40,841 bases of DNA. It comes from an uncultured Verrucomicrobiae bacterium. GTDB lineage: Bacteria; Verrucomicrobiota; Verrucomicrobiia; Limisphaerales; AAA164-E04. Made by a program: the position numbers and the translations under genes. Below, piece after piece: positions 1 through 9,284 of the stretch; position 1 is the stretch's first letter, and each line of letters starts with the position of its first letter. The stretch is taken from contig CALSPN010000023.1 of the NCBI GenBank assembly GCA_943788245.1, forward strand, positions 1 through 40,841, in the 5' to 3' direction. Below the pieces are notes generated by a model. The model searched no databases and was not told the DNA's origin. It worked only from the letters and a program-made list of their open reading frames with translations.

Positions 1-193
1 GTCTTGAACCTGATACAATCATCTAAATACCTTTTAGTTACGCAATATCAAACAGCTCGTAAAAAAGGACATATAATGCTAATATACGCCATTTAATTAC
101 ACAAATTGGCTTTTCAATGAAAACAAGTCATGTTCAGGCAGCAATGCGTGCAGCATGGAAGGAAGTAATTCGAAAAGAAACTTTTGAAGTAAT

Positions 194-1486
194 TCAGCGA
201 ACGGAGCGGTTTGTATCGGGTGCTGTCGCAAGATCATCCAGCGCCTTGTATTTAGCTAGAAATGCTTCGCGTTCCTGCTCCAAGTTGGCCAAACGGCCGA
301 GACCATTGTTTATGACCTGAGATTCACGCAAGATCAGTTGCCCACGTTGTTTAGGTGAAAAACCAACACGTCCTAGCTGATCTTTGAATTCACGAATAAA
401 AGCCATGTATTTATCAACCAGAGGAATGACTTCTAGCAAGGATTGGGCTTTGAGCAGTTGAAGTTGCCGACTGATGTGATCTAGCGTGGAGATACGTTCT
501 TCTCCTCTCCAATAAGCTAGGATATCTTGAAATGTAAACTGACGCCAAGTGGGGAGACTTTCTTTATCAAGAGCTACTTTTGCTTGCGGATTCAGTATGG
601 CACCCAGTTCAGAAAGGCTCTTAGCCATATCCCAGCGGCGCTGATCGTTGAACTGAGTCACGGATGCAGTGACAACTGCCCACCATTTCTCAAGCTCCAG
701 CATGTTGGGAAATGAATCAGAGTAGGCCTGATGGAAAGCTGTTTGTGCATTGAAGTATTGAGGCAATAATTCAACGAATCGATGCATGGAATCAACTCCC
801 TGAGGAGTTTGCAATAGCTCGGCAAACATTAAGTGGGCGCTGTGCCGAAAATTGGAGGTTGAAGCAAGTTCTGAGCTTGCTTGAAAAATTTGCTCTGCCG
901 TCAGTGGATTATTTTTCCTTAGAAATTCCTTGGCGAGAAAGGTTGGATTACGCTTGTAGAACCAAGGCACAGGTTTGCCCAATTTGCCATTTAAATCCCC
1001 CACCTCGACCATATCATCCACTGTCAATGAATGGTCTGTCAGTGATGAATGGACGACATGTTGGCGTAAACCCTCAACGAGCCAGGCAGGAGGATCGCAC
1101 ATGTGTTCAGGAGACGGCCGATTGACCATTTCCATTAAAATGACATGCACAAGATTGCGAATCCATATGTCTTCACTAATCTTGGTCTTTAGCAGTACCC
1201 GGTATCCCCACCCGTTGGAGTAGCGCGCCGGAAAGGTCACAAATGACTGGGTTTTACGGGAGCCGGTACTGATTGTGATCCGAATCTTGTTGCGCCAGGA
1301 GTCCTGTACCCCCAGAGCTTCCATGACTCCATCCTTGATCCTTTCTGCTGTCAAGCTGATCAAGTCGGGTGTCAGCGCGATGAATCCTTGCCTACGCTCG
1401 AGCGTGTTGAGATAAGGTGCGGATAGAGGATCGTTTTGCCCAGCTGACGACAAACTGTCCACTTTTGCTCTGCAGTGTTTTCCCAT
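194..1486 (-). CDS. Hypothetical secreted protein, N terminus frameshifted
   Basis: Function unknown. The 430-residue frame carries a central segment (about residues 38-150) containing LISLTAERIKDGVMEALG, then a patch ending PPAWLVEGLRQHV. This layout resembles uncharacterised verrucomicrobial exported proteins that look like degenerate gluzincin peptidases, but I see no HExxH zinc motif. The ATG at 1486 is probably not the true start. In another frame just upstream the sequence encodes a hydrophobic stretch (LTMVLATSYG) followed by SGQFVVS, a segment I expect just before DPLSAPYL in this family. A start at ATG 1554 would restore one protein if one G is removed from the run at 1512-1515 and one T near 1445. 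The gene lies directly downstream of the FmdB-like gene on the same strand and is probably cotranscribed with it. The family match is from memory. Confidence 0.6.
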   Translation of the reverse strand: MGKHCRAKVDSLSSAGQNDPLSAPYLNTLERRQGFIALTPDLISLTAERIKDGVMEALGVQDSWRNKIRITISTGSRKTQSFVTFPARYSNGWGYRVLLKTKISEDIWIRNLVHVILMEMVNRPSPEHMCDPPAWLVEGLRQHVVHSSLTDHSLTVDDMVEVGDLNGKLGKPVPWFYKRNPTFLAKEFLRKNNPLTAEQIFQASSELASTSNFRHSAHLMFAELLQTPQGVDSMHRFVELLPQYFNAQTAFHQAYSDSFPNMLELEKWWAVVTASVTQFNDQRRWDMAKSLSELGAILNPQAKVALDKESLPTWRQFTFQDILAYWRGEERISTLDHISRQLQLLKAQSLLEVIPLVDKYMAFIREFKDQLGRVGFSPKQRGQLILRESQVINNGLGRLANLEQEREAFLAKYKALDDLATAPDTNRSVR

Positions 1487-1555
1487 AACTTGTCGCCAGA
1501 ACCATAGTCAACCCCACACCCGCGAGGGAGACGGGTTATCAAATTGCGATTCATG

Positions 1556-1930
1556 TTATTCAGGTGAAAGAGCATGCCTTGAACTGACACGAATGATTCC
1601 AATGGTGCGACCGGATTGGATTAAGAACTTTTCTTGGTCGTTTTTTTTGGATTTTTTAGTAGATGAAGACTTTGATTCCTTGGCAGGTGATGGTTTGTCG
1701 CTCTTGGCTCCTGCCTTGTAGTTCTCACTGCGGTAGTCGGTGATGTAGAACCCACTCCCCTTGAAGATAAGTCCCGCACCCGATCCAATCGCTCTCTGAA
1801 CCTTGCCTTTTCCCCATCGTTTTTTCTGACAGGCTTCTTTCGGGCAAGTGGTCAAAGCATCATCTTTCATCGACTGGAAATGCTCAAATTCCAGCCCGCA
1901 TTTTTCACATTGATATTCGTAAGTTGGCAT
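1556..1930 (-). CDS. FmdB-family zinc ribbon protein
   Basis: Small cytoplasmic protein of the FmdB/putative regulatory family. The N terminus MPTYEYQCEKCG is the family hallmark. Two cysteine pairs (C8/C11 and C29/C34) form the expected zinc ribbon. The segment GSGAGLIFKGSGFYITDYR is also typical. It is followed by a low-complexity Lys/Ser/Thr tail. As read, the last 23 residues (from about FLIQSG) do not look like this tail. If the A8 run at 1641-1648 (A on the minus strand) were A7, the protein would end KKTTKKSS at a stop at 1621-1623, a natural ending for the family. It is divergent from the GcvH-like gene. Zinc binding is inferred and the molecular role is unknown. Confidence 0.85.
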   Translation of the reverse strand: MPTYEYQCEKCGLEFEHFQSMKDDALTTCPKEACQKKRWGKGKVQRAIGSGAGLIFKGSGFYITDYRSENYKAGAKSDKPSPAKESKSSSTKKSKKNDQEKFLIQSGRTIGIIRVSSRHALSPE

Positions 1931-2089
1931 AGTCTAAATGTTCAATCCAAGCAGCCATCCCTCCCCTTACTCAAGCTCCAGGGAGACTGGCAAAGTTTTC
2001 ACATACCAAGCAAAAAACGGATATGCGGGAAAACTTCAAGTAAATTTCAGCTTCATTTTTCTTTGCATTTAAACGGCTGACAAGTAGGG

Positions 2090-2677
2090 ATGGAAGCTTT
2101 CATGGCAAACGAGACATCCAAATTGAAAAAGAAGTTTTACAAAAGGTCCACTTTTGTAACACATCTACCTTTCGCCTATGTGTTTAGCCCTTCTCACGGA
2201 TGGGCTTGGGAGATGGAACCCAATCGATGGCGGGTAGGTTTAACCAAATTTGCAACCCGCATGCTTGGCGAAATGGTGGACTTGGGTTTTGAAACCGCCA
2301 AGGGAGACTCCGTGACACACGGTCAGATCATCGGGTGGATGGAAGGATTCAAGGCAATATCGGATCTGTATTCGCTGATTGATGGAGATTTTCAGTGCAT
2401 CAATCCTGCACTTGAAAAGGACATCACCAAAATATCAAAAGATCCATATGAAGCTGGCTGGCTTTATGAGGCAACCGGAAAAATCGACGAGCGATGTTTG
2501 AAGGTTGACCAATACACAAATTTACTCGACACAACGATTGACAAGATACTGGAGCAGCAACAGCAGGAAGAAGGACTAATGATGCAAAACAGGGGCTTCG
2601 AAGCGGGTGGAAATTGCCATTTCAAATGGCGATCTGCACTTGTAAAAAACGTAGGATCCCGCATGATGTCAATATGA
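2090..2677 (+). CDS. Divergent glycine cleavage H-like lipoyl protein
   Basis: A GcvH-fold protein. The line-up with GcvH runs FSPSHGW (usual YSxEHEW), VGLTKFATRMLGEMV, MEGFKAISDLYS, INPAL and DPYEAGW, then LLDTTIDKIL at the C-terminal helix. The lysine in GFKAISD sits where H protein carries its lipoyl group, so modification is likely. It differs from housekeeping GcvH in an N-terminal extension of about 35 residues, in having GFKA in place of ESVKA, and in a C-terminal tail of about 35 residues after the Gln/Glu run. No gcvT or gcvP is nearby. Its stop overlaps the start of the following DUF1549 gene (ATGA at 2674-2677), so the two are translationally coupled. ATG 2102 is an alternative start. 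A role as lipoyl carrier outside glycine cleavage is speculation. Confidence 0.75.
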   Translation: MEAFMANETSKLKKKFYKRSTFVTHLPFAYVFSPSHGWAWEMEPNRWRVGLTKFATRMLGEMVDLGFETAKGDSVTHGQIIGWMEGFKAISDLYSLIDGDFQCINPALEKDITKISKDPYEAGWLYEATGKIDERCLKVDQYTNLLDTTIDKILEQQQQEEGLMMQNRGFEAGGNCHFKWRSALVKNVGSRMMSI

Positions 2678-5210
2678 ACCACCAAAATACCACTAGGCAT
2701 TCGGGTTTGGGGCTTTTTGCCCTTTGCCTGTTGTTTGGGGTTTGGATAGTTCAAAGCCAATCCTCCGCAGAAGGCAAATCCTCACCTTCTCCCGAGAATG
2801 TATCAGAACCGCTCCCGACTGGAGCAACATACACTCTTCAACCTTCCACGATCAGGATTCCAGCAGGGGCCATCTGGCAGCAACTCAACGTGAGTAAAGT
2901 CTCAACCGAAGGATTCCATACGGATCTATCGGGTCATGTGAAGTTCGTAAGCAGAAACAAGGAGCTCTTCTACCAAAAGGAAGATCACTGGATTGCTGCC
3001 AAAGAAGGAATGACAGTTGTTGAAGTCATCGGTTCCTCAAGTGATCTCATCGGACAAATTCAGGTCAACATCCTGCCTGCCCCCCAAGCGATCTCGCCCC
3101 CAACTTCATCGATCATATTCAACCTATCTTGACCAAGTCTGGATGCAATAATGGGGCTTGCCATGCAAAACCAGGGGGACGGAATGGATTTGAACTTTCT
3201 GTTTTCGGGTTTGATCCTGATTCCGACTATCAGGAAATCGTTTATGAAGGTAGAGGAAGGAGGGTGTTTCCCGCGAGTGCCGAACAAAGCCTCCTCCTGA
3301 TGAAACCCAGCCTCAGAACCCCACACGAGGGCGGCAAGCAGCTTGAAGAAGATTCTGCTTTCTACCAAACGCTGGTCAATTGGATACATCAAGGTATGCC
3401 CTTTCTCCAGGAAGGAGCTCCCAAACTTACATCCATCGAAATCAATCCCAGCGGGGGTCGGCTTTTGAAAAATACAGCATTCCAGCTTCAGGTGATCGCA
3501 CACTATGACAATGAAAGCATGCGTGACATAACCCACCTGGCCGAATATCAAAGTACCGATAAAGATCTATTGGAAGTAAGTCATGAGGGCCAAACCCAAT
3601 CCCTCGATCGCGATGGGCAGGCAGTCGTTATTGCTCGCTTTTCAGGTTTGATCGCAGAAAGTCGCTGGATTATTCCACGAGTCACCTCTACCAAAGATCT
3701 CACCAAAGAGTTATTTGCGAACTTAAGCACTGAAAATTTTATCGATACATATGCGAATGACTATCTTGAAAAGCTGGGCTACCTCCCTTCTGATCTATGT
3801 TCAGATAGCGAATTTATCCGACGATCTGCGCTGGATGCAACAGGCTGTCTTCCATCGGTGGAGAAAACCAGACAATTTCTGAGTGATCCAAGTCCCGATA
3901 AACGTAAGCGCTGGATCAGGGATTTGTTGAGTCATCGATGGGTAGGAGATTATTGGGCGAACAAATGGACAGATTTACTCAGGCCCAATCCTGACCGCGC
4001 AGGGATCAAGAGCGTGTTCATGTTTGATCAGTGGGTAAGGGATTGTTTCAGAAACAACATGCCATATGACGATTTCGTTCGCTCGATCTTGACGCTTGAA
4101 GGAAACAATCATCAGGCGGGCCCAGCCGCCATCTATCGTGACAAACGCAGCCCAGAGGACCGCACTGTCTTGTTCAGTCAGGTATTTCTGGGGGTTCGAC
4201 TGGAATGTGCCAAGTGCCATCACCATCCATTTGAGAAGTGGGGGCAGGAAGATTTCTATCAAACCGCCGCATTTTTTGGTTCGGTCGCCCAGAAAGGAGC
4301 AGGTGTTTCTCCTCCGATATCCGCAGGTACGGAGACCTTTTTTTTCCGCAAAGGAGGTGAAGTCAAACATCCCAGAACAGAGGAAGTCATGCAACCGGCA
4401 CCTCCGGGGGGGCAATTGAACAATTACCCAGAAACCTCTGACCCCAGAACTGCGTGGATGGATTGGATGCTGCACCCGGACAATCCTTACTTTGCGCAAG
4501 CAGTGGTCAATCGAGTCTGGAGTGCCTTTTTTGGCCGCGGGTTTGTGGATCCAGTGGATGATTTCAGGACCAGCAATCCACCGGTTCACGCACCGCTGCT
4601 GGAGGCTCTGGCACAAGATTTCGTCAAAAACGGCTATAACCTTCGCCAACTCATGAGGCGAATCATGGAATCGAGGCTTTATCAGTTGAGTTCGTTACCC
4701 AATGAATCCAACGTAACGGACAATCAATATTTTTCGCGATATTACAGGAAGCGACTACCAGCTGAAGTTTTATTGGATGCCGTCACCGACATCACCGCAG
4801 TTGCCGATTATCTGGAAGGTTTACCTCAAGATGCTCGAGCTATTGAAACATGGAACTTCAAGATCAACTCTGAGTTTATGGATGCCTTTGATCGGCCAAA
4901 TTCCAGCTCTGATCCTCCATGCGTACGAATCAATCAACCTAGTGTGGTGCAATCGCTTCACATGATGCACTCGGAAAATCTGCAATCCAAATTGGCCTCT
5001 GAAAAAGGTTGGATTGAGACACTCATCAACAGTGGGCTCAGTAATGATGCAACTGTCGACGAGGTTTATTTGAAACTCTTTTGCCGATTTCCTTCCGATG
5101 TCGAAAGGAGTATTGCTGTTTCCTCACTTTTGGGAGGAAATGCACGTGCAGGGCTGGAAGATCTGGTATGGGCACTGCTTAATTCAGCAGAATTTGTATT
5201 CAACCACTAA
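2674..5210 (+). CDS. DUF1549/DUF1553 (PSCyt-type) exported protein, frameshift-split
   Basis: Large exported protein of the planctomycete/verrucomicrobial DUF1549-DUF1553 group, usually paired with DUF1501. The start at 2674 gives a signal peptide (GLGLFALCLLFGVWIVQSQS). A cytochrome-like motif CNNGACH follows (CxxxxCH rather than CxxCH). Then come a Big2-like domain (SIEINPSGGRLLKNTAFQLQ), DUF1549 with ECAKCHHHPFEKW, and DUF1553 with VNRVWSAFFGRGF and a terminal WALLNSAEFVFNH. The frame is broken at the C run at 3097-3101. The 5' frame ends at 3132, while the family sequence NFIDHIQPILTKSGC continues in the next frame. One more C would join them. The main 3' frame runs from 3129. It follows the lipoyl protein with ATGA overlap and precedes DUF1501 by 14 nt. 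The function of the family is unproven. Confidence 0.85.
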
Positions 5211-5224
5211 AAAAAGAAGCAAAC

Positions 5225-6556
5225 ATGAGCCGAACCACAATCAATTGTGAAGGAATAACACGCCGAGATTTCTTACAGATAGGCCTGGGCGGAACCATGG
5301 GCCTGGGATTATGTGATCTTCTGCGCCTGCAGGCAAACACTCAAGGTAAGAACCAAAAAGGCTCGAAAACTAAATGTATTCTTGTTTGGCTGGATGGAGG
5401 TCCTTCCCATTACGAGACATTTGATCCAAAGCCGGATGCTCCATCAGACATCCGAGGTGAGTTCAAATCCATCCCAACTTCTGTTCCCGGAATACATTTC
5501 AGTGAAGTCGTTCCCAACTTGGCCAAGGTCATGGACAAGTCCACCATCATACGTTCCATTTGCCACAAAGATCCGAATCATGGTGGCGGAAATCATTACA
5601 TGATGACAGGTGCTCCAACTCCGGTACCAGTGGCTTGCGGAGCATTTGTGACCTTCCATCCGAGCTATGGGTCCATGATTTCATACGAGCGAGGCATTCG
5701 AGGCGGCTTACCTGCTTACATGAGCTTGCCGAGGATGTCACGATCAGGCGGCCCCAACTTCCTTGGAGGACAACATGCTCCTTTCGTTATTGGAGGAAAC
5801 CCAAACGGAGAAAGCTTTCGCGTCAGGGATGTCGTACTGCCAAAATCGATCAGCGAAAGCCGCGCCAAAAACCGCCGTGAATTGCGTGAGCAACTTGATC
5901 GCTTGAAGCGCATTCAAGATCCACTCGCAGCAGATCCTACCATTACATTCGATCAATTTTATGAACAGGGAGTGGATTTAGTCACTTCACCGCAAGCCCA
6001 ATCAGCTTTTGATATCCACCAGGAATCAGACACCATCCGCGATCAATATGGTCGAAATGATCTGGGCCAGCGTCTGTTGATGGCTCGGAGATTAACCGAG
6101 GTTGGGGTCTCATTCGTGACGGTTTATTATGGGGGATGGGACAACCACACTAACTTGTTCAGTAGGTTCAAAGGATCATTCATGTCCAAGCTCGATCAGG
6201 GCCTGGCGTCATTGATCAAGGATCTTCACGATCGAGGTTCTGCTGAAAACACGATGGTCATCTGCCTGGGTGAATTTGGAAGGACACCTAAAATCAATAA
6301 GGATGCCGGGCGAGATCATTGGCCACATGCGATGTCCGTGTTAATGTCAGGGGCTGGTATACCCGGCGGTCAGATTGTAGGAGCAACCGATGCCAGAGGG
6401 TTTTATGCTTCGGACAACGTTTACTCCCCCGAAGATTTCGCCGCCTCCTTGTATACCAAGATGGGGATTGATCCAACGCAAACGCTTTACCAATCAACCG
6501 GAAGACCCATTCGACTGGTCAACGGCGGATCCCCCATCAAAGAGCTGTTTACTTAA
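5225..6556 (+). CDS. DUF1501 family Tat-exported protein
   Basis: 443 residues, intact. The N terminus has a twin-arginine type signal (TRRDFLQIGLGGTMGLGL). The body has the DUF1501 (sulfatase/alkaline-phosphatase-like fold) signatures: LVWLDGGPSHYETFDPKP, IRSICHKDPNHGGGNHYMMT, CLGEFGRTPKINKDAGRDHW and a C-terminal half with YSPEDFAASLYTKMGI. These proteins are nearly always encoded beside DUF1549/DUF1553 proteins in planctomycetes and verrucomicrobia, as here (14 nt gap). The substrate is unknown. Metal-dependent hydrolase activity is suggested by the fold but not shown. It ends 8 nt before the convergent end of the next gene. Confidence 0.92.
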   Translation: MSRTTINCEGITRRDFLQIGLGGTMGLGLCDLLRLQANTQGKNQKGSKTKCILVWLDGGPSHYETFDPKPDAPSDIRGEFKSIPTSVPGIHFSEVVPNLAKVMDKSTIIRSICHKDPNHGGGNHYMMTGAPTPVPVACGAFVTFHPSYGSMISYERGIRGGLPAYMSLPRMSRSGGPNFLGGQHAPFVIGGNPNGESFRVRDVVLPKSISESRAKNRRELREQLDRLKRIQDPLAADPTITFDQFYEQGVDLVTSPQAQSAFDIHQESDTIRDQYGRNDLGQRLLMARRLTEVGVSFVTVYYGGWDNHTNLFSRFKGSFMSKLDQGLASLIKDLHDRGSAENTMVICLGEFGRTPKINKDAGRDHWPHAMSVLMSGAGIPGGQIVGATDARGFYASDNVYSPEDFAASLYTKMGIDPTQTLYQSTGRPIRLVNGGSPIKELFT

Positions 6557-6564
6557 GCCGCTGA

Positions 6565-7038
6565 TTATCGGCTCAGGAAGAAACCATCACCTGAATTCTT
6601 GCGAAACTTATAGCGTTGAAGAAATGAAGAGCCCTTTCCCGAGGGATTGGGATTTTTAGACTTGATATTGCGCATGATCTTGCGCTGTTGTTTGCGATGA
6701 TCAGCAAGGACTTTTTTCTGATTTTTCTCAATTGCTTTCTGTGAATCACGCATTTCTTTCGCGAGCTTTTCCTGACGTTTCTTCTCCTCGCGCAGTTGCT
6801 TTTTGCTCTCCTTTTCAAGGATCTTTTCAGCAGTCTTACGTTCCTTTTCAACGTCCTTCAAATTGCGCCCTGCAGGGGCGTCGGACTCTACGGACTGAGT
6901 CGTTGTAGATTTATCCCGTTTCTTCCAGAACTTCCACCACTGTGCTTCAACATCCATTGGAGAAAAGCAGAGAAGGAGAAGCATGAAAGGAATCAGGAAG
7001 TTGAACCTTGAAAAGAAAAAAGGTAAATGTTTACACAT
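6565..7038 (-). CDS. Secreted Lys/Glu-rich coiled-coil protein
   Basis: 157 residues, not recognised. A hydrophobic N-terminal segment (FLIPFMLLLLCFSP) followed by a likely cleavage site near VEAQWW indicates export. Residues about 60-125 are a highly charged helix rich in Lys, Glu, Arg and Gln with heptad-like spacing, so a coiled coil is likely. The C terminus is basic and Ser/Gly rich. It is convergent with DUF1501, and the next feature upstream on the same strand is the tRNA. Small proteins of this type are common in PVC bacteria and have no assigned function. The composition argues for a real gene, but homology is untested. Confidence 0.6.
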   Translation of the reverse strand: MCKHLPFFFSRFNFLIPFMLLLLCFSPMDVEAQWWKFWKKRDKSTTTQSVESDAPAGRNLKDVEKERKTAEKILEKESKKQLREEKKRQEKLAKEMRDSQKAIEKNQKKVLADHRKQQRKIMRNIKSKNPNPSGKGSSFLQRYKFRKNSGDGFFLSR

Positions 7039-7054
7039 AACGATTAAAGGAAAT

Positions 7055-7131
7055 TGGTGGGCCCAGAGGGACTTGAACCCCCGACCCAGCGATTATGAGT
7101 CGCTTGCTCTAACCAACTGAGCTATGGGCCC
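7055..7131 (-). tRNA. tRNA with anticodon CAU (Met, or Ile2)
   Basis: A full 77-nt cloverleaf on the minus strand. The acceptor stem pairs GGGCCCA with TGGGCCC. The D arm is GCTC...GAGC. The anticodon stem AGCGA/TCGCT encloses the loop CTCATAA (anticodon CAU). The T arm is GGGGG-TTCAAGT-CCCTC (four Watson-Crick pairs plus an end G-T pair). Discriminator A is followed by an encoded CCA at 7055-7057. CAU is shared by initiator Met, elongator Met and lysidine-modified Ile2. The first acceptor pair is Watson-Crick G-C and the anticodon stem lacks three G-C pairs, which excludes the initiator. The anticodon arm looks more like Ile2 than Met, but this cannot be settled by eye. Confidence 0.95.
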
Positions 7132-7787
7132 GACCTGTAAATTATAAATAAACTTAAAAATTGCCGGAGCTTCAGAAGCACCATGATCTCACCATACCTG
7201 ATTTCTGCTTCTCAAATAAGCAGAATTTGTAGAGGTAATGTCCCACTGAAAACGCGCGTTGGAATCAAATGGGAGGAACAGATCGTTACAACTCGGCAAT
7301 CATATTCATGTCTCAATGCGCTGCAAGCATTAATCCAAGACTATAGCTTCAATTTTTCGATATCACCTACGTCTTCCCCTGCCTGCTTTCAGAAAAGGAG
7401 ACTGGAAAAGCCAAGCTAAGGTTGAAGGAGTAGAAATGGTTGTTTGCGCTCATTGATTCACAATGCAGGCCTTTAGCCACCCATTTTGCGGAACTATTTC
7501 AAATGCAGCACCCGCCTGAAAGACATGGATTAGCCGAGAGATCGTGCATTTATGATCCATTTGAGGGGCTTCTAACCTAGCCATGCCCTTCAATCTTGAT
7601 ATCTTTGTGGTTCAAGCACCCAGCCTGAAGGAAACATTGTCAGCCATCTAACGTTCAAATTCCAATTCTATTCTGCTGGTTCTACGGGAAAGGACATTGG
7701 AGATTCCCGTCAGTTCTCAGCCTCTATTTCTATTGCTTTTTCCTTGCTAAGTAAAAGCGATATTGATCCTCTCTGTTGTCAATTCCT
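7132..7787. other. About 650-bp gap without a convincing gene
   Basis: Between the tRNA 5' end and the PQQ propeller gene. The longest plus frame here (7183-7419) has no recognisable domain, signal or good ribosome site. A weak hairpin (ACGGGA...TCCCGT near 7685-7713) is too short and lacks a T run. The region should hold the tRNA promoter (minus strand) and the propeller promoter (plus strand), but I cannot place either with confidence. Confidence 0.4.
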
Positions 7788-9213
7788 ATGGAAACACCCC
7801 ACTTAGTCCAACAAGATTGTGAGAGCCCGAGTTCAAGGTCGATAACATTCCACTCGCTGCGCATCCTATCCTATGCATGGTTTCTTGCGACGATGATATA
7901 CGGCATTGGGGGGCAAGCTGCCCTGGCGGAAAACAATTCATGGAATGCATGGCTGGGTGATCATGCGGATTCGGTCTGGACTCAACATGAAAGATCAATG
8001 GATTTAAATAAGGAACCACTCAAGCTCGCGTGGAAAAGTAAACTTGGAAGCGGCTACAGTGGCCCTTCAATGGATGACAAATCGGCAATTGTGATGGATT
8101 TCACGCCTGCCCAAGGTGAAAAGGCGCCGGCAAACGTGTTTAATCCTGGTAAGGTTATTGGGAAAGAGGCTATTCGATGCTTCGACCTGCAGACAGGCGC
8201 CTTGAAGTGGACTCATAGCTACGACGAAACCTATACCATCAGTTATCCGGCAGGCCCTCGCACAACACCCGTCTTAACCGAAGATAAAGTCATCACACTC
8301 GGGGCAGAAGGAAGGCTCAGTGTAGTCGGCAAGTTTCAAGGGAACCTTCTTTGGGAAAAAAACTTTAAAAGCGCTTTCCAATCTAAAACTCCCTTGTGGG
8401 GATTTGCGGGACACCCTCTGCTATTTGAGGGGTCGATCATCTGCCTTGTGGGAGGCAAAGAAGGAGCCGGAGTGGTTTCGTTTGATCTGAGCACAGGTAA
8501 AGAAAACTGGCGAGCACTCCATCTTGTAGAAATGGGTTATTGTCCACCAACTATCATTCAGCGAAACAAGCAACAGGAACTTGTTATTTGGAGCGGAGAC
8601 GGTATTGATAGCTTGAATCCACGGGACGGTGCGTCCAACTGGAAACATTCCCTGGAAATTGCGCTTTGCTCTCTCCATTTCCACACCAAGACAGTACGGA
8701 GACTTCCTTTACTTCACCAGCTTTTACAATGGTTCCAACCTGCTGAATCTGGAAACACATCCTCCATCGATTGTGTGGCAAACAAATAAAGCGAGTGAAA
8801 AGGATACCACACACCTGAACAGTATCATGAGTACGCCTTATCTTCACGAAGAACACATCTATGGCATTTGCAGCTATGGCCAGCTTCGATGCCTCGAAAT
8901 CAAATCCGGAAAAAGAATCTGGGAAACCATGGATGCCACGACCGGAGATGACAGCAAACGAGAGCGATGGGCCAATGCTTTTATCATTAAGAATGGATCC
9001 GCTGACAGGTATCTCCTGTTCAATGAGTCTGGAGACCTGATTGATTGCGACCTTTCCCCTGATGGTTATGTGGAACACGGAAGAATGAATCTGATCAAAC
9101 CCAACGGAAAAGACCTTCGAAGAAGGCCTATCGTATGGTCACATCCCGGAATGACTCGAGATTACATCTGTGTTCGCAACGATGACAGTATTGCTTGCTA
9201 TAAATTGCCCTAG
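7788..9213 (+). CDS. PQQ-like beta-propeller (BamB-like) protein, frameshift-split
   Basis: Exported eight-bladed propeller of the PQQ-binding-like group common in PVC bacteria. A hydrophobic N terminus ends near AALAEN. Then come WNAWLGDHADSVWTQ, repeated blade motifs (AIRCFDLQTGALKW, VVSFDLSTGKENW, RCLEIKSGKRIW) and family-typical YPAGPRTTPVL, WGFAGHPLL and GYCPPTII. The first frame stops at 8789, but the expected continuation FALSISTPRQYGDFLYFTSF begins in the next frame at about 8665. One extra base near 8660-8672 would explain this. The second frame runs cleanly to the stop at 9213. It is often found near oxidoreductases in these genomes, and here an aldo/keto reductase follows. PQQ binding itself is not implied. 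ATG 7788 is preferred over TTG 7776. Confidence 0.85.
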
Positions 9214-9284
9214 TTCTTTTATCAAAACCTGCTTACCGCTATCTTTCCTGCATTGATTTGTAAGGTTGAAGCACAAAGAATCCA

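Noticed and set aside
160..200. Repeated GAAGTAATTC near the window start as an attachment site
   Set aside because: Only two 10-nt copies about 25 nt apart, with no integrase. Chance is likely.
3085..3135. Programmed -1 frameshifting in the DUF1549 gene
   Set aside because: The local heptamer does not fit X XXY YYZ, and I saw no evident downstream stem. A missing C is simpler.
7183..7419. Plus-strand frame of 78 codons after the tRNA
   Set aside because: No domain, no signal, no ribosome site. The composition looks like chance.
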